Source of the DNA: Prochlorococcus sp. AG-402-I21
GTDB lineage: Bacteria > Cyanobacteriota > Cyanobacteriia > PCC-6307 > Cyanobiaceae
DNA: 64,000 nucleotides
Direction: 5' to 3'
Assembly: GCA_003216955.1 (NCBI GenBank)
Contig: QCHZ01000007.1
Coordinates: forward strand, 30,513-94,512
The first letter of the stretch is position 1; each line of letters starts with the position of its first letter. The position numbers and the translations under genes are program-made. This document shows positions 11,232 through 19,873 of this stretch, one piece after another. The notes under the pieces were generated by a model. It did no database searches and was not told the DNA's origin. It was given only the letters and a program-made list of their open reading frames with translations.

Positions 11232-12089
11232 ATGAAATTAGCTTTTATTGGTCTTGGCGCTATTGGGAAGCCAATGTCTGAGCGTCTTATTGATAATGGA
11301 TATGATTTGAATTTATTTAAGAGAGATAAACGAAACAATGATGATCAAAAAAAATATTTTGTTGACCCAGTAGAAGCAGCTAAAGACTGTGATGGTCTTT
11401 TGATTTGCGTTACTGATGATACTGCGGTTGAATCTGTTCTATTTGGTGATAATGGAGTTTCAGACTCACTAATGCCCAACTCTTTTGTGATTGATTTCTC
11501 TACAATAAGTCCTAACAAATCTATTTCCATACATAAAAGATTAGCCAAAAAAAATATCTTTTACGTTGACTGTCCAGTTTCAGGGGGAACAGAGGGAGCT
11601 CATAAAGGCTTACTGTCTTTATTTATTGGTGCAAGCAAAAAAGAGTGTTTATCTTTTGAACATATATTTGAAGTCATCGGCAAATCAATTAATTACTTTA
11701 ATGGCGTAGGTAAAGGTCAACAAGTCAAAGCTCTTAATCAGATATTAGTCGCAGGAACATATGCAGCAGTAGCCGAGGCAATGGAATTAGGAAAATTGCT
11801 TGATTTGCCCATGGATGATGTGGTTGCTGCTTTAAAAGTTGGAGCAGCTAATTCATGGCCATTAGAAAATAGATCAAAAGCAATGTTGATTGATGAACAT
11901 CCATTGGGATTTAAATTAGAGTTGCATCATAAGGATTTATCTATTGCTATTGATCTGGCCAACTCTATCAATATTGATTTGCCAATTGCTTCTAGAGTAA
12001 AAGAAATTGAGCAAAGATTGATGCATGATGGTTTAGGTGAATTGGATATTTCTGTACTGCATAGATACATCTCAGGAGCAAAAAAATAA
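11232..12089 (+). CDS. NAD(P)-dependent dehydrogenase, 3-hydroxyisobutyrate dehydrogenase family
   Basis: The 285-residue protein starts MKLAFIGLGAIGKPM, a Rossmann fold with GxGxxG. The substrate-binding signature DCPVSGGTEGAHKG lies near residue 115. The catalytic lysine region GKGQQVKALNQIL follows near 165, and the all-helical C-terminal domain includes HHKDLSIAIDLA. The family includes 3-hydroxyisobutyrate dehydrogenase, tartronate semialdehyde reductase and glyoxylate/succinic semialdehyde reductases. In a cyanobacterium a role in reducing glyoxylate or small semialdehydes is plausible. I chose the ATG at 11232 because it begins the canonical Rossmann strand. Confidence 0.85.
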   Translation: MKLAFIGLGAIGKPMSERLIDNGYDLNLFKRDKRNNDDQKKYFVDPVEAAKDCDGLLICVTDDTAVESVLFGDNGVSDSLMPNSFVIDFSTISPNKSISIHKRLAKKNIFYVDCPVSGGTEGAHKGLLSLFIGASKKECLSFEHIFEVIGKSINYFNGVGKGQQVKALNQILVAGTYAAVAEAMELGKLLDLPMDDVVAALKVGAANSWPLENRSKAMLIDEHPLGFKLELHHKDLSIAIDLANSINIDLPIASRVKEIEQRLMHDGLGELDISVLHRYISGAKK

Positions 12090-12193
12090 AGCTAGAATGA
12101 CTGCTAATATTAGATTTATCTATCTTATTTATTTACAAATTGATATCTATATGCTAAGTTAAGAATAAGCTAACAAATTATTTAGATTAAGTT

Positions 12194-12322
12194 ATGAAGC
12201 TAGAAAAGCAGCATGCAAAATTAATAAAGTTACAAAGCAAGGCTGAGTCTTGTCTTTCTCGTGATGAGGCTCAGAAGATTATACGTAAAGCCGAAAAAAC
12301 TCAAATGAAAATCTCTGGCTAA
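12194..12322 (+). CDS. Very small basic protein of unknown function
   Basis: An ATG at 12194 opens a 42-residue frame to TAA. The sequence (MKLEKQHAKLIKLQSKAESC, then SRDEAQKIIRKAEK) forms one or two charged helices. Its end overlaps the convergent gene by 4 bases. The strongly amphipathic pattern and good start suggest a true small gene, but it is too short for certainty. No function can be given. Confidence 0.5.
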   Translation: MKLEKQHAKLIKLQSKAESCLSRDEAQKIIRKAEKTQMKISG

Positions 12323-12717
12323 TTTTTATTTTTTAGGTTGTTGAATAATATTCCTTCATGTTTTTTAAATTTAATACTCCAAAGATTTGAACATATTGAT
12401 TTTAATCTTTCTATTAAAGTATCTGTATCTCCACTGTTAATCCAATTAGATTTAATTACTGGAATATTATTATGCATACTTTCAAAACTAATTTCTGCTA
12501 GTAATAATCCAGTTTCATCGTTTGATATTTTAAGACTACCTTCAGTAGTTCTTTGAAATATCCTTAGTAATAAATCAAGTATTATCTTTTCGACTTCTTT
12601 TTTAGACGATTGACTTAAAGTATCAACTCCAGAAAAAGTTTTTCCTCCAAGAGGCATTAATCTTTTATCATTTTGCTCTGCAAGAGCTATCGCTATTACA
12701 TATTTTTGTTCATCCAT
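12319..12717 (-). CDS. Conserved hypothetical protein
   Basis: This 132-residue protein starts MDEQKYVIAIALAEQNDK. It has alternating strand-like and helix-like segments: KRLMPLGGKTFSGVD, VEKIILDLLLRIFQRT and TGLLLAEISFES. There is no signal peptide, membrane segment or catalytic motif I recognise. It is soluble. It converges on the small basic protein gene and lies upstream of, and divergent from, the ABC transporter operon. Confidence 0.65.
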   Translation of the reverse strand: MDEQKYVIAIALAEQNDKRLMPLGGKTFSGVDTLSQSSKKEVEKIILDLLLRIFQRTTEGSLKISNDETGLLLAEISFESMHNNIPVIKSNWINSGDTDTLIERLKSICSNLWSIKFKKHEGILFNNLKNKN

Positions 12718-12812
12718 TTAGTTTTAACAACCTATAGATTTTTCACTACTTCATTTTATCGACTATGTAGGCAAAAATGTTTTATCTTAATGTTGAAGCA
12801 TTTGAAAATTAA

Positions 12813-13811
12813 TTGCACAATAATCCTAGTGACTTGATCGTAGTAGATCAGCTGAGTAAATATTATAGAGTTGCAAACAAACAGCCTGGGTTTAAGGGTA
12901 CTCTTAAGCATTTTTTCGATCGAAAGACTTATGATGTCCCTGCCGTTACTGATATTAGTTTTAAAATCTCACCTGGAGAGGTAGTCGGATTTCTTGGGGC
13001 TAATGGAGCTGGTAAGACCACATTATTGAAAATGATGTGTGGTCTTATTCATCCATCGACAGGGTTAGTTGATGTTGGTGGTTTCTCTCCTCAAAGAAGG
13101 CAAACCGCTTTTCTTAAGGAGATAACTTTGGTTATGGGGCAAAAGCAGCAGTTGATTTGGGACCTTCCTCCCATGGATTCTTTGTATGTAAACGCAGCTG
13201 TATATGGTTTGTCTGACCACGAAGCAAAAGTAAGAATTAATGAATTGGCAGAGATGCTTGAACTAGGAGACGAACTTACAAGACCTGTAAGAAAGTTGTC
13301 GTTAGGACAAAGAATGAAATCTGAAATTCTTGCTTCCTTATTGCATAAACCATCTGTCCTTTTTCTAGATGAACCTACTCTTGGTCTAGATGTAAATGCT
13401 CAAGCTAGAGTTCGTAGTTTTTTATCTGAATACAACAAAAGAACTGGTGCGACAATTTTACTAACTAGTCATTACATGGCTGACATAACAGCATTATGTC
13501 CAAGAGTTATTTGTATTCATAAAGGTAAGCTTTTTTATGATGGTGACCTTGATTCATTGGCTAATTCATTATCACCCTCAAGAGAGGTAAAAGTTGAATT
13601 AAAAAATCCATGTCCAAGTGAACAATTTAAAAAATATGGTGATATTCAAGATTTAAATGATCGTTTTGTATGTTTATTAGTTTCAAGGGATAAATTGACA
13701 GATGTAGTAAGCAATCTATTAACTGATTTCGATATTATAGATTTAGAGATTAGTGATCCTCCTATTGATCAATTAATAGGTGAATTATTTATTAGGGGTG
13801 AAGTCAATTGA
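12813..13811 (+). CDS. ABC-2 exporter, ATP-binding subunit
   Basis: The 332-residue ATPase carries Walker A GANGAGKTT (near residue 66), signature LSLGQRMK (near 163) and Walker B VLFLDEPTLGLD (near 184). The long C-terminal part after the nucleotide-binding domain is typical of NatA-type exporters. No ATG is available before the domain, so a TTG at 12813 is the likely start. The stop shares bases with the next gene (TTGA), showing a coupled operon with two permeases. The substrate is unknown. Confidence 0.9.
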   Translation: MHNNPSDLIVVDQLSKYYRVANKQPGFKGTLKHFFDRKTYDVPAVTDISFKISPGEVVGFLGANGAGKTTLLKMMCGLIHPSTGLVDVGGFSPQRRQTAFLKEITLVMGQKQQLIWDLPPMDSLYVNAAVYGLSDHEAKVRINELAEMLELGDELTRPVRKLSLGQRMKSEILASLLHKPSVLFLDEPTLGLDVNAQARVRSFLSEYNKRTGATILLTSHYMADITALCPRVICIHKGKLFYDGDLDSLANSLSPSREVKVELKNPCPSEQFKKYGDIQDLNDRFVCLLVSRDKLTDVVSNLLTDFDIIDLEISDPPIDQLIGELFIRGEVN

Positions 13812-14605
13812 GAATATTTGGATTGTCTTTCAAGGTTGTTAAGACCTTACTTACAACACAATATGCATACATGTTGGAATATCGAATCGAAATAGCTTTG
13901 TGGGCTTTATCTGGAGTACTACCATTTATTATGTTTTCTCTTTGGAGTCAAAATGATGTTGGTAATTCATTTGGTCTAAATGATATAGGGTTGGCAAGAT
14001 ATTTTTTAAGTGCCTTTCTAGTTAGGCAATTTTCAGTTGTTTGGGTTGTCTTTTCGTTTGAGGAAGATTCTCTTTCTGGTCGATTATCACCATATCTACT
14101 TCAGCCTTTGCACCCTCTTTTGAGATATGTAGCAGCTCACTTGGCAGAGCAGGCAACAAGACTTCCTTTCGCAATAGCCATAGCTATTACTTTTTTTATA
14201 TTAAATCCATCATCTTTTTGGCTTCCCTCTCTGCCTCAATTTTTTTTGGCTTACTTATCTACTCATTTTGCTTTTACTATCGCTTTCCTTCTTCAAAGTT
14301 TAGTCGCTGCACTTTGCTTTTGGACTGAAAAATCTAGTGCTCTTGAGAGATTAATATTTGTTCCTTATCTTTTTCTTTCTGGTTTATTAGTACCTTTATC
14401 AGCCTTTCCTTCTAATGTTCTAAAAGTGGCAATGTTAACACCATTTCCTTTTCTAATTAATTTTCCAGCAAAGATTTTATCAGGGATGCCAGTTGATATT
14501 TTTAATGGCTTTTTAGCTCAGATTTTGTGGATTTCAATACTGGTACCTTCTGTAAATATTCTTTGGAAACTTGGTGTAAAAAGATATACAGCAATGGGAG
14601 CCTAA
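13808..14605 (+). CDS. ABC-2 exporter permease 1 (DUF990-type)
   Basis: The 265-residue protein has about six hydrophobic segments and belongs to the ABC-2 permease group that includes DUF990 (Pfam ABC2_membrane_6). Near the N-terminus AYMLEYRIEIALWALSG resembles the start of its partner (SQLEYQLNFLIELLAM), as expected for paralogous permeases forming a heterodimer. A conserved SGRLSPYLLQPLHP loop lies near residue 94. It begins with TTG, overlapping the ATPase stop by 3 bases. It works with the ATPase before it and the permease after it in the plasma or thylakoid membrane. Confidence 0.85.
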   Translation: MRIFGLSFKVVKTLLTTQYAYMLEYRIEIALWALSGVLPFIMFSLWSQNDVGNSFGLNDIGLARYFLSAFLVRQFSVVWVVFSFEEDSLSGRLSPYLLQPLHPLLRYVAAHLAEQATRLPFAIAIAITFFILNPSSFWLPSLPQFFLAYLSTHFAFTIAFLLQSLVAALCFWTEKSSALERLIFVPYLFLSGLLVPLSAFPSNVLKVAMLTPFPFLINFPAKILSGMPVDIFNGFLAQILWISILVPSVNILWKLGVKRYTAMGA

Positions 14606-14606
14606 T

Positions 14607-15395
14607 ATGCAGCGTTACTTCAAAACTATTAGATTATTTTGGTCTACAGCATTTGCTTCTCAACTTGAATATCAATTAAATTTTTTGATTGAGTTGCTAG
14701 CTATGTTGGGTACTCTTTTGGGAAGTGTATTTATATTATCCCTTTTTTTTACTGGAGGCAGGCAATTAGGAGATTGGACTTGGGAATCAGCTTTAGTTAT
14801 TCAGGGTGTTTATACCTTTCTTGATGGTTTAACGAATGCTCTTTTACGACCAAATTTAACCGAAATCGTTAATTACGTTAGAGAGGGTACTCTCGATTAT
14901 GTTTTATTAAAACCAATTGATAGTCAATTTTGGCTATCAGTTAAAAAGTTTTCTTTTGCAGGATTGCCTGAAATTATTTTAGGACTTTCAATTGTTTTTT
15001 GGGCGGCTATCCAATCAGGTTCAACTTTTTCACTTCACTCATTATTTGTATTCATTATTTCCTTATTAATTGGTTTTATTATTCTTTATTCTGTTTGGTT
15101 CCTAATTGCTGCATCAAGTATTTGGTTTGTTAAGACATGGAATGCTACAGAAGTTCTTAGAGCTTTGTTAGCTGCAGGTAGATACCCTATTTCCGCTTAT
15201 CCTGTTATTTTGAGATTCATATTTACTTTGGTTTTACCTGTAGCTTTTTTAACCACTTTTCCAGCTGAGGCAATCCTTGGAGAACTTACATTTAACATTT
15301 TATTTTTTGGCTTGATATTAAGTAGTTTATTTTTTACTTTTAGCAGACTGTTCTGGAAATTTGCTCTTAAACATTATACTTCTGCCTCAAGTTAA
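14607..15395 (+). CDS. ABC-2 exporter permease 2 (DUF990-type)
   Basis: The 262-residue membrane protein has about six hydrophobic segments. The cytoplasmic loop VREGTLDYVLLKPIDSQFW corresponds to the SGRLSPYLLQPLHP loop of permease 1, a family signature. It starts with ATG one base after the permease 1 stop. The three genes together form a complete exporter with one ATPase dimer and two different permeases. The substrate cannot be told from sequence. It ends 58 bases from the convergent Nramp-like gene. Confidence 0.85.
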   Translation: MQRYFKTIRLFWSTAFASQLEYQLNFLIELLAMLGTLLGSVFILSLFFTGGRQLGDWTWESALVIQGVYTFLDGLTNALLRPNLTEIVNYVREGTLDYVLLKPIDSQFWLSVKKFSFAGLPEIILGLSIVFWAAIQSGSTFSLHSLFVFIISLLIGFIILYSVWFLIAASSIWFVKTWNATEVLRALLAAGRYPISAYPVILRFIFTLVLPVAFLTTFPAEAILGELTFNILFFGLILSSLFFTFSRLFWKFALKHYTSASS

Positions 15396-15453
15396 TTATT
15401 TAATTAATTTCATGAACTATTTTTTCTTTTATCGATATTTATAAATTATGAGC

Positions 15454-16767
15454 TTATTGTCCAATACCAAAGAATGAATTGAATATGAATAATATACTAA
15501 AGACTGAGAGGAATGAAATCCCAAACCAGCAAATTGTTTTTAGAGCAATTCCATAACGAAATTGTCTTTTGACTAATGAGCTATTCATAGTATCCATAGC
15601 CATCCAGGCAAATAAAGGAGCTGTCAGGAAACTACCGGTCATAGCACCGAAGACATAGTCTTTAACTCCAATTCCTCCAGATTTGGCAATAAGAAGTGCA
15701 CAAAGTGATGCAAAAACATGAAAAATGATCCATTTTTTGAGACGTTTTTTTTCACTCAAAGTAGAATTATTTCCCTTGTCTGAGCGAGTTATCAAACCAT
15801 GAGCTGATGAGATGCTCCTGGGATATGCATCTAGACATGTAAGCGTGGTGCTAAACATTGCAGCAAAAGCTGCAGGTACAATGATCCACTTTGCCCACCC
15901 ACCAATGGATTCTGTATACAAGCGGATTAAATTCTGAGCAAAACTAACTCCTGATCCTGTAAGCATTTCATCGCCAGTGCCATACATTGTATATGCACCA
16001 AGAATTAGAAAGAAAACCGCAGTTAAAACAGTGATGAAATATCCAAGATTGAAATCGAATTCTGCTTCTTTTAATGTAGCGGTGTGATCCGTCTCTTTGG
16101 CCCTTGAAAACATCCATAGTGATGGCCATATACAAAGTTCTACTGGACCAGGCATCCAACCCATAAGAGGAATTAGAAAACCAAGGTTTGAGAGAGTCCA
16201 CGGCGAGGGACTGCTATTCAAGAATGAAATATTGATATCTCCAGCAGGGCCTTTAATAAGTAAAGATATAACAGCAAAAAATGTTAATACTGTAAGCAAA
16301 AACACAAGAATTTTAGATATACTGTCAAGGGCTTTATATTGGCCTATAAATAATATTAATGAACAGACTATTAATATCCCTATGGCTAAATCTAGAGGAG
16401 GGAAGGATGAAAATATTACTATATTTTTTAAAAGGAGACCTGTAACAAAACTCACTGCAGAAATTGTAAAGGTTCCAGTAATTAATCCAACAATTAAATA
16501 TATAGGTAAATAAAATTTATTACGTTTTTGAAATCCCTCTAAAAGTGATAGTCCTGTAACAGCTGTAAATCTTGTTCCGACAAGTAAAAATGGATATTTA
16601 ACTAGGTTTGTTAATAAGATAAGTCCAATAAGCGAAAATCCAAATTTTGCTCCTGCTGTAGTAGATGACATCAGGTGAGATCCACCTATGCATGCTGCTG
16701 CTAAAAGGATTCCAGGGCCAAGACTTTTTCTATAACCAAGGGATTTACGTGAGACTACTTTTTCCAT
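15454..16767 (-). CDS. Nramp-superfamily transporter without the canonical metal-site motifs
   Basis: The 437-residue protein has 11 or so membrane segments and an Nramp/LeuT-like N-terminus, GPGILLAAACIGGSHLMSST. In true Nramp Mn/Fe transporters the first helix carries DPGN; here the same position reads GGSH. The sixth-helix MPH motif is replaced by WMPGPVEL, keeping Met-Pro but losing the His. The fold is probably shared, but the ion may differ: possibly Mg2+ or another divalent ion, or a small solute. It stands alone, converging with the ABC operon. Annotation as a manganese transporter would go beyond the evidence. Confidence 0.75.
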   Translation of the reverse strand: MEKVVSRKSLGYRKSLGPGILLAAACIGGSHLMSSTTAGAKFGFSLIGLILLTNLVKYPFLLVGTRFTAVTGLSLLEGFQKRNKFYLPIYLIVGLITGTFTISAVSFVTGLLLKNIVIFSSFPPLDLAIGILIVCSLILFIGQYKALDSISKILVFLLTVLTFFAVISLLIKGPAGDINISFLNSSPSPWTLSNLGFLIPLMGWMPGPVELCIWPSLWMFSRAKETDHTATLKEAEFDFNLGYFITVLTAVFFLILGAYTMYGTGDEMLTGSGVSFAQNLIRLYTESIGGWAKWIIVPAAFAAMFSTTLTCLDAYPRSISSAHGLITRSDKGNNSTLSEKKRLKKWIIFHVFASLCALLIAKSGGIGVKDYVFGAMTGSFLTAPLFAWMAMDTMNSSLVKRQFRYGIALKTICWFGISFLSVFSILFIFNSFFGIGQ

Positions 16768-16916
16768 TTATTTGGGAAGTTATTTTTATTTTTGCAATAA
16801 AAATAATTTTTTCAATTTAAGTACATAAAGATTATTATTTTATAGTTAGATATCTTTTTATTAAATTGTCTTTTTATAAATCCTATTTATTGCATAAAGT
16901 CTATATACTTTGATTA

Positions 16917-17423
16917 ATGACTAAATCCGTTAATCTATATTTAGCATCAGGTGTAAGTGAAGGAGTTGGTTTTTGGGTTATTAATTTTACTGAGGAGGAG
17001 AATATTTTTAATTCTCTTGGAAGTAAATTACTGGAGTGCTATAGAAAAGAATTATTTGGTCTTGATGGAGCAATTGAAGTTAAGGATTCAATTAATACAA
17101 CATTAGATATTCTATGTTTAAATTCTATATATGATAAATATAAATTAGATAATTACAATACAGGTTATTCTTCCGAGATTCCAATTAATCTAATTGAGGA
17201 TATCTTTGATCTATGGGCATATAATTATAATAATAAAACTCTATGGAAAAAATATATTGGCTTATTGAGCTTACGAAAAAAAATCAAAACGAATAATAAT
17301 TATATTAATATAGGATTAAAAGGTGATACTTATGAATTTGCTACTAAATTAGATGCCCTATTGAGTTTTAGGCCAATTAATTCGAAAAATAGACTAGATA
17401 AATCGAATGATTTAATGTGGTGA
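16917..17423 (+). CDS. Hypothetical protein
   Basis: This 168-residue protein starts MTKSVNLYLASGVSEGVGFW. It is soluble and rich in Asn, Tyr, Lys and Ile, reflecting the A/T-rich DNA. A central part reads PINLIEDIFDLWAYNYNNKT with helical character. I see no domain or catalytic motif. It converges on the phosphoribosyltransferase-like gene, with only 7 bases between stops and a shared perfect inverted repeat. Confidence 0.55.
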   Translation: MTKSVNLYLASGVSEGVGFWVINFTEEENIFNSLGSKLLECYRKELFGLDGAIEVKDSINTTLDILCLNSIYDKYKLDNYNTGYSSEIPINLIEDIFDLWAYNYNNKTLWKKYIGLLSLRKKIKTNNNYINIGLKGDTYEFATKLDALLSFRPINSKNRLDKSNDLMW

Positions 17424-17430
17424 ATATTGA

Positions 17431-17817
17431 TTATAATCGAGATTTATAATATAAATCTCGATCTTTATTTGCTTTATTAATACTCTCCCAAGGGAAAATA
17501 ATCCATTCATTATCTTTTATATATTTATAGGAGTTCCACCAAGTCGGTTTTTTTTTGCTAACCCAAACATGAGTTTCTGAACCTTTTAAGTATTTTATTT
17601 TCTCAAGAGTATACCCAGTATCATAGATATCATCAACTATGAGTGAATTATTTTTAGGCTCATCTAATAAAGGCAGTTCAAGTGAATGACTTAATGCAAC
17701 TGCAAGACATAAACCTCCCCTAGGGAATCCATAAACTCCTTCAAAATTTTTGTTTTGGCATTTCTTATATATTGAATTTATACATTCATCAAATTCTATC
17801 CAGCTTAACTGATTCAT
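17431..17817 (-). CDS. Phosphoribosyltransferase-like protein
   Basis: The 128-residue protein has the type I PRTase PRPP-binding motif SLIVDDIYDTGYTL near residue 58. Ahead of it VYGFPRGGLCLAVALSH resembles the pyrophosphate-binding loop of xanthine/guanine-type enzymes. A flexible C-terminus contains WWNSYKYIKDNEWIIFPWE, similar in style to small purine PRTases. It is shorter than housekeeping enzymes (about 150-180 residues), so salvage of a purine base is plausible but the substrate is uncertain. Genes for nucleotide metabolism are not adjacent. A perfect inverted repeat overlaps its last codons. Confidence 0.75.
   Translation of the reverse strand: MNQLSWIEFDECINSIYKKCQNKNFEGVYGFPRGGLCLAVALSHSLELPLLDEPKNNSLIVDDIYDTGYTLEKIKYLKGSETHVWVSKKKPTWWNSYKYIKDNEWIIFPWESINKANKDRDLYYKSRL
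17436..17462. terminator. Perfect 12-bp inverted repeat at convergent gene ends
   Basis: ATCGAGATTTAT and ATAAATCTCGAT are separated by 3 bases. The hairpin covers the final codons of the PRTase-like gene and lies just beyond the stop of the opposing gene. It could stop transcription from the left and perhaps from both sides. T-runs after it are weak. Confidence 0.45.
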
Positions 17818-17861
17818 TTATAGGTTATAAATATGTTTGCTTTCCTTTTAAGATATAAATT

Positions 17862-17981
17862 CTAAAACTTCCTAGATAAACTGTAGTAGCCCATAAAGCC
17901 ACCAATAGTAAGTATTCCAGCGATTGGAGCCGATAGATTTAATGGCGTTGCCCAATCATGAACCATCAATGAAGCTAACAT
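17862..17981 (-). CDS. 39-residue single-span membrane peptide
   Basis: An ATG at 17981 opens a short frame (MLASLMVHDWATPLNLSAPI) followed by a glycine-rich hydrophobic span IAGILTIGGFMGYYSL and a basic end SRKF. The layout is that of a one-helix thylakoid or plasma-membrane peptide. It does not match a photosystem small subunit that I recognise. It lies 44 bases before the PRTase-like gene on the same strand. Confidence 0.55.
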   Translation of the reverse strand: MLASLMVHDWATPLNLSAPIAGILTIGGFMGYYSLSRKF

Positions 17982-18145
17982 AAGTAACGATTAAAAGATA
18001 ATTATCAAAATACTACAACCAATATAGATTTGTTATTTTAGTTAGCAATAATTCACAACTATATAAAATTATTAATTCATTCAAAAACAATTGTATATCA
18101 AATATAAATATTATATAGATATAAATATATTTAATTTATGTTCAT

Positions 18146-18313
18146 CTATGAATCATTTTTATTATTGCTCTCAAAAAAATTACTTACTTGTGCATATATT
18201 TTTCCAAATAGCCATGAAATAACAAAAAGACCAACAATTCCTAAAATTATTGTTATTGCTGATATCCCTGCATCATTTGGACCATAATTTATCGCTGGGT
18301 CAAATCCTTCCAC
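18146..18313 (-). CDS. 55-residue single-span membrane protein
   Basis: A GTG at 18313 starts MEGFDPAINYGPNDAG, followed by one membrane span SAITIILGIVGLFVISWLFG and a polar tail KIYAQVSNFFESNNKNDS. The clean alternation of polar head, hydrophobic helix and polar tail supports a real gene. No function is recognised. Confidence 0.55.
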   Translation of the reverse strand: MEGFDPAINYGPNDAGISAITIILGIVGLFVISWLFGKIYAQVSNFFESNNKNDS

Positions 18314-18449
18314 GATGATTTAAATTCGATTTACCTTATATTAATATTCTTTTGATTAAATTTCTGAATTTTAACTTTTTTGAAATCTGAATATATCATA
18401 ATACCTATCATTAGACTATGTATAATAAATATAAGCTTAAATAATATTT

Positions 18450-18737
18450 ATGAAGTGGGAATATCATGTAGTGCATCTCAATGTAGAAGATTCGTCAAGT
18501 AAAAACGAGGAATCGAGCAATCCAAAGGCTGCAAGCGAAAAACTTAAAGGTTCACTCAGTCCAGATTTTCTTAAAGATCAATTTCCCGAACAATATCAGG
18601 AAAATGAAGCTTCCGAACATCCTGCTGTTCAACTAAGTAAATTTCTAAATAAAAAGGGACTTGAAAGATGGGAACTATCAGAAACAATTAAAATTGGCAA
18701 AATGTTATTTCTTATTATGAAACGGCAAGTTGAATAG
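18450..18737 (+). CDS. Small protein resembling DUF4177
   Basis: This 95-residue protein starts MKWEYHVVHLNVED and ends FLNKKGLERWELSETIKI followed by MLFLIMKR. The KWEY start, the LNxxGxxxWEL motif and the final strand are typical of DUF4177-like proteins, in which a small beta sheet is formed by the two ends. A charged, low-complexity insert of about 45 residues lies between. The function of the family is unknown. It converges with the following gene, 3 bases between stops. Confidence 0.65.
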   Translation: MKWEYHVVHLNVEDSSSKNEESSNPKAASEKLKGSLSPDFLKDQFPEQYQENEASEHPAVQLSKFLNKKGLERWELSETIKIGKMLFLIMKRQVE

Positions 18738-18740
18738 GAG

Positions 18741-19139
18741 TTAAAAAATATCTTTTAGAGTAAATATTAACCAGTTAAATAGATTTATTGGATTTGTGAT
18801 CGTTTTAATATTCCTATTTCCATTTATTTCGTAATTAATTTTATATATTCCTAGTATATTATCAATACTTTTATGATTATAATATTTTTTAGAGTCTTCA
18901 ATCTTATACTCTCTTTTTGTTTGTTCATTTAATTCTGAGTTGAAAATCCATATCTTTATATTATTTTCAGTCATTAAAACATATCCAATATCCATACCAT
19001 CTGTCATTTTATAATCTACAATTTTTGCATCTATCAGTTGCGGTAAGGCATCAAATAATTTGTTTTGTAGTAGATTTTCTATTTTAGACTTATCTACTTT
19101 TATCTTTGCCCCAATTGGTATTAGAGGATTTACTTCCAT
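18741..19139 (-). CDS. Hypothetical protein with DUF2862-like N-terminus
   Basis: The 132-residue protein begins PLIPIGAKIKVDKSKIENLL and continues to GMDIGYVLMTENNIKIWIF. This resembles DUF2862, a small cyanobacterial domain with an IGAKVRV start and a GYVL...W.F core. The last 50 residues are unique and A/T-biased. No catalytic residues are recognised. It lies upstream of another small minus-strand gene by about 126 bases. Confidence 0.6.
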   Translation of the reverse strand: MEVNPLIPIGAKIKVDKSKIENLLQNKLFDALPQLIDAKIVDYKMTDGMDIGYVLMTENNIKIWIFNSELNEQTKREYKIEDSKKYYNHKSIDNILGIYKINYEINGNRNIKTITNPINLFNWLIFTLKDIF

Positions 19140-19265
19140 TATGAATAACTTTAGATTTCACTAAATTAACATATTTTAGGAATCAATGAATTTACAATCC
19201 ATCTACTTTTAATTTCTTTATCTCTTGGAAAGCCTATCTGAGGTTTTTTTCTTTATTTAATTATT

Positions 19266-19460
19266 TCAAAAACCTTTCGATTCTCTTTCGTTTTCCTTTG
19301 TGTTCTTGTCTACACCTTCTTTTTTTAGATAATTAACCTTTACATAATTAATTCCTATTATAGTTAGTCTTACAAAGACAAAAGCAGTAGCTATGAATCC
19401 AATTAAGATAAAAGTAGACAGTAGAGTAGATCCTAGATCTATTTCAGATAATTTGAGCAT
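19266..19460 (-). CDS. Small membrane protein
   Basis: This 64-residue frame starts MLKLSEIDLGSTLL and has one strong hydrophobic span, LSTFILIGFIATAFVFVRLT, then a basic and acidic tail ending ENERESKGF. A single-helix membrane protein is likely. No family is recognised. Confidence 0.55.
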   Translation of the reverse strand: MLKLSEIDLGSTLLSTFILIGFIATAFVFVRLTIIGINYVKVNYLKKEGVDKNTKENERESKGF

Positions 19461-19614
19461 GTGAATAATCTCTATAAATTTATTTCATCTTTTATAAATC
19501 GAATTTTAATTCAAATTCAAATTCTATATAAATTTTAATTTATATTGGTTACAAGACATCCGTAGAAAAATTTTTCAAATGGATGCATAACTGAAATAGG
19601 AATATAAATTGAAA

Positions 19615-19824
19615 ATGAATCAAACTCAATTTAAAATCCCACTTTCAAGCTTAAGACCTTACACAGTTCATTATAGGAACTGCGATAATCAGCGTCTTGA
19701 GAATTGCTTTTATGCATGTGATGCATATGAAGCAAGATTACTTGCTATGGAATTTAATAGATATATTCATGAGCACCCAAATTGTATTGACCTAATTAGA
19801 AGAGAAATGATTAAGAATATTTAG
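19615..19824 (+). CDS. Small conserved-looking protein of unknown function
   Basis: The 69-residue protein begins MNQTQFKIPLSSLRPYTVHY and contains two cysteines (NCFYAC) and a helical CDAYEARLLAMEFNRYI stretch. A TTG two codons earlier is also in frame and has an AGGA ahead of it at good spacing, so the start is uncertain by two residues. It is soluble. Function is unknown. Confidence 0.6.
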   Translation: MNQTQFKIPLSSLRPYTVHYRNCDNQRLENCFYACDAYEARLLAMEFNRYIHEHPNCIDLIRREMIKNI

Positions 19825-19873
19825 ATCAATTGTTAAAAGATTATTTTGTATAAAATATAACTTTTATATTTAT

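Noticed and set aside
15454..16767. Assignment as MntH manganese transporter
   Set aside because: The metal-binding DPGN and MPH motifs are missing, so the ion cannot be named.
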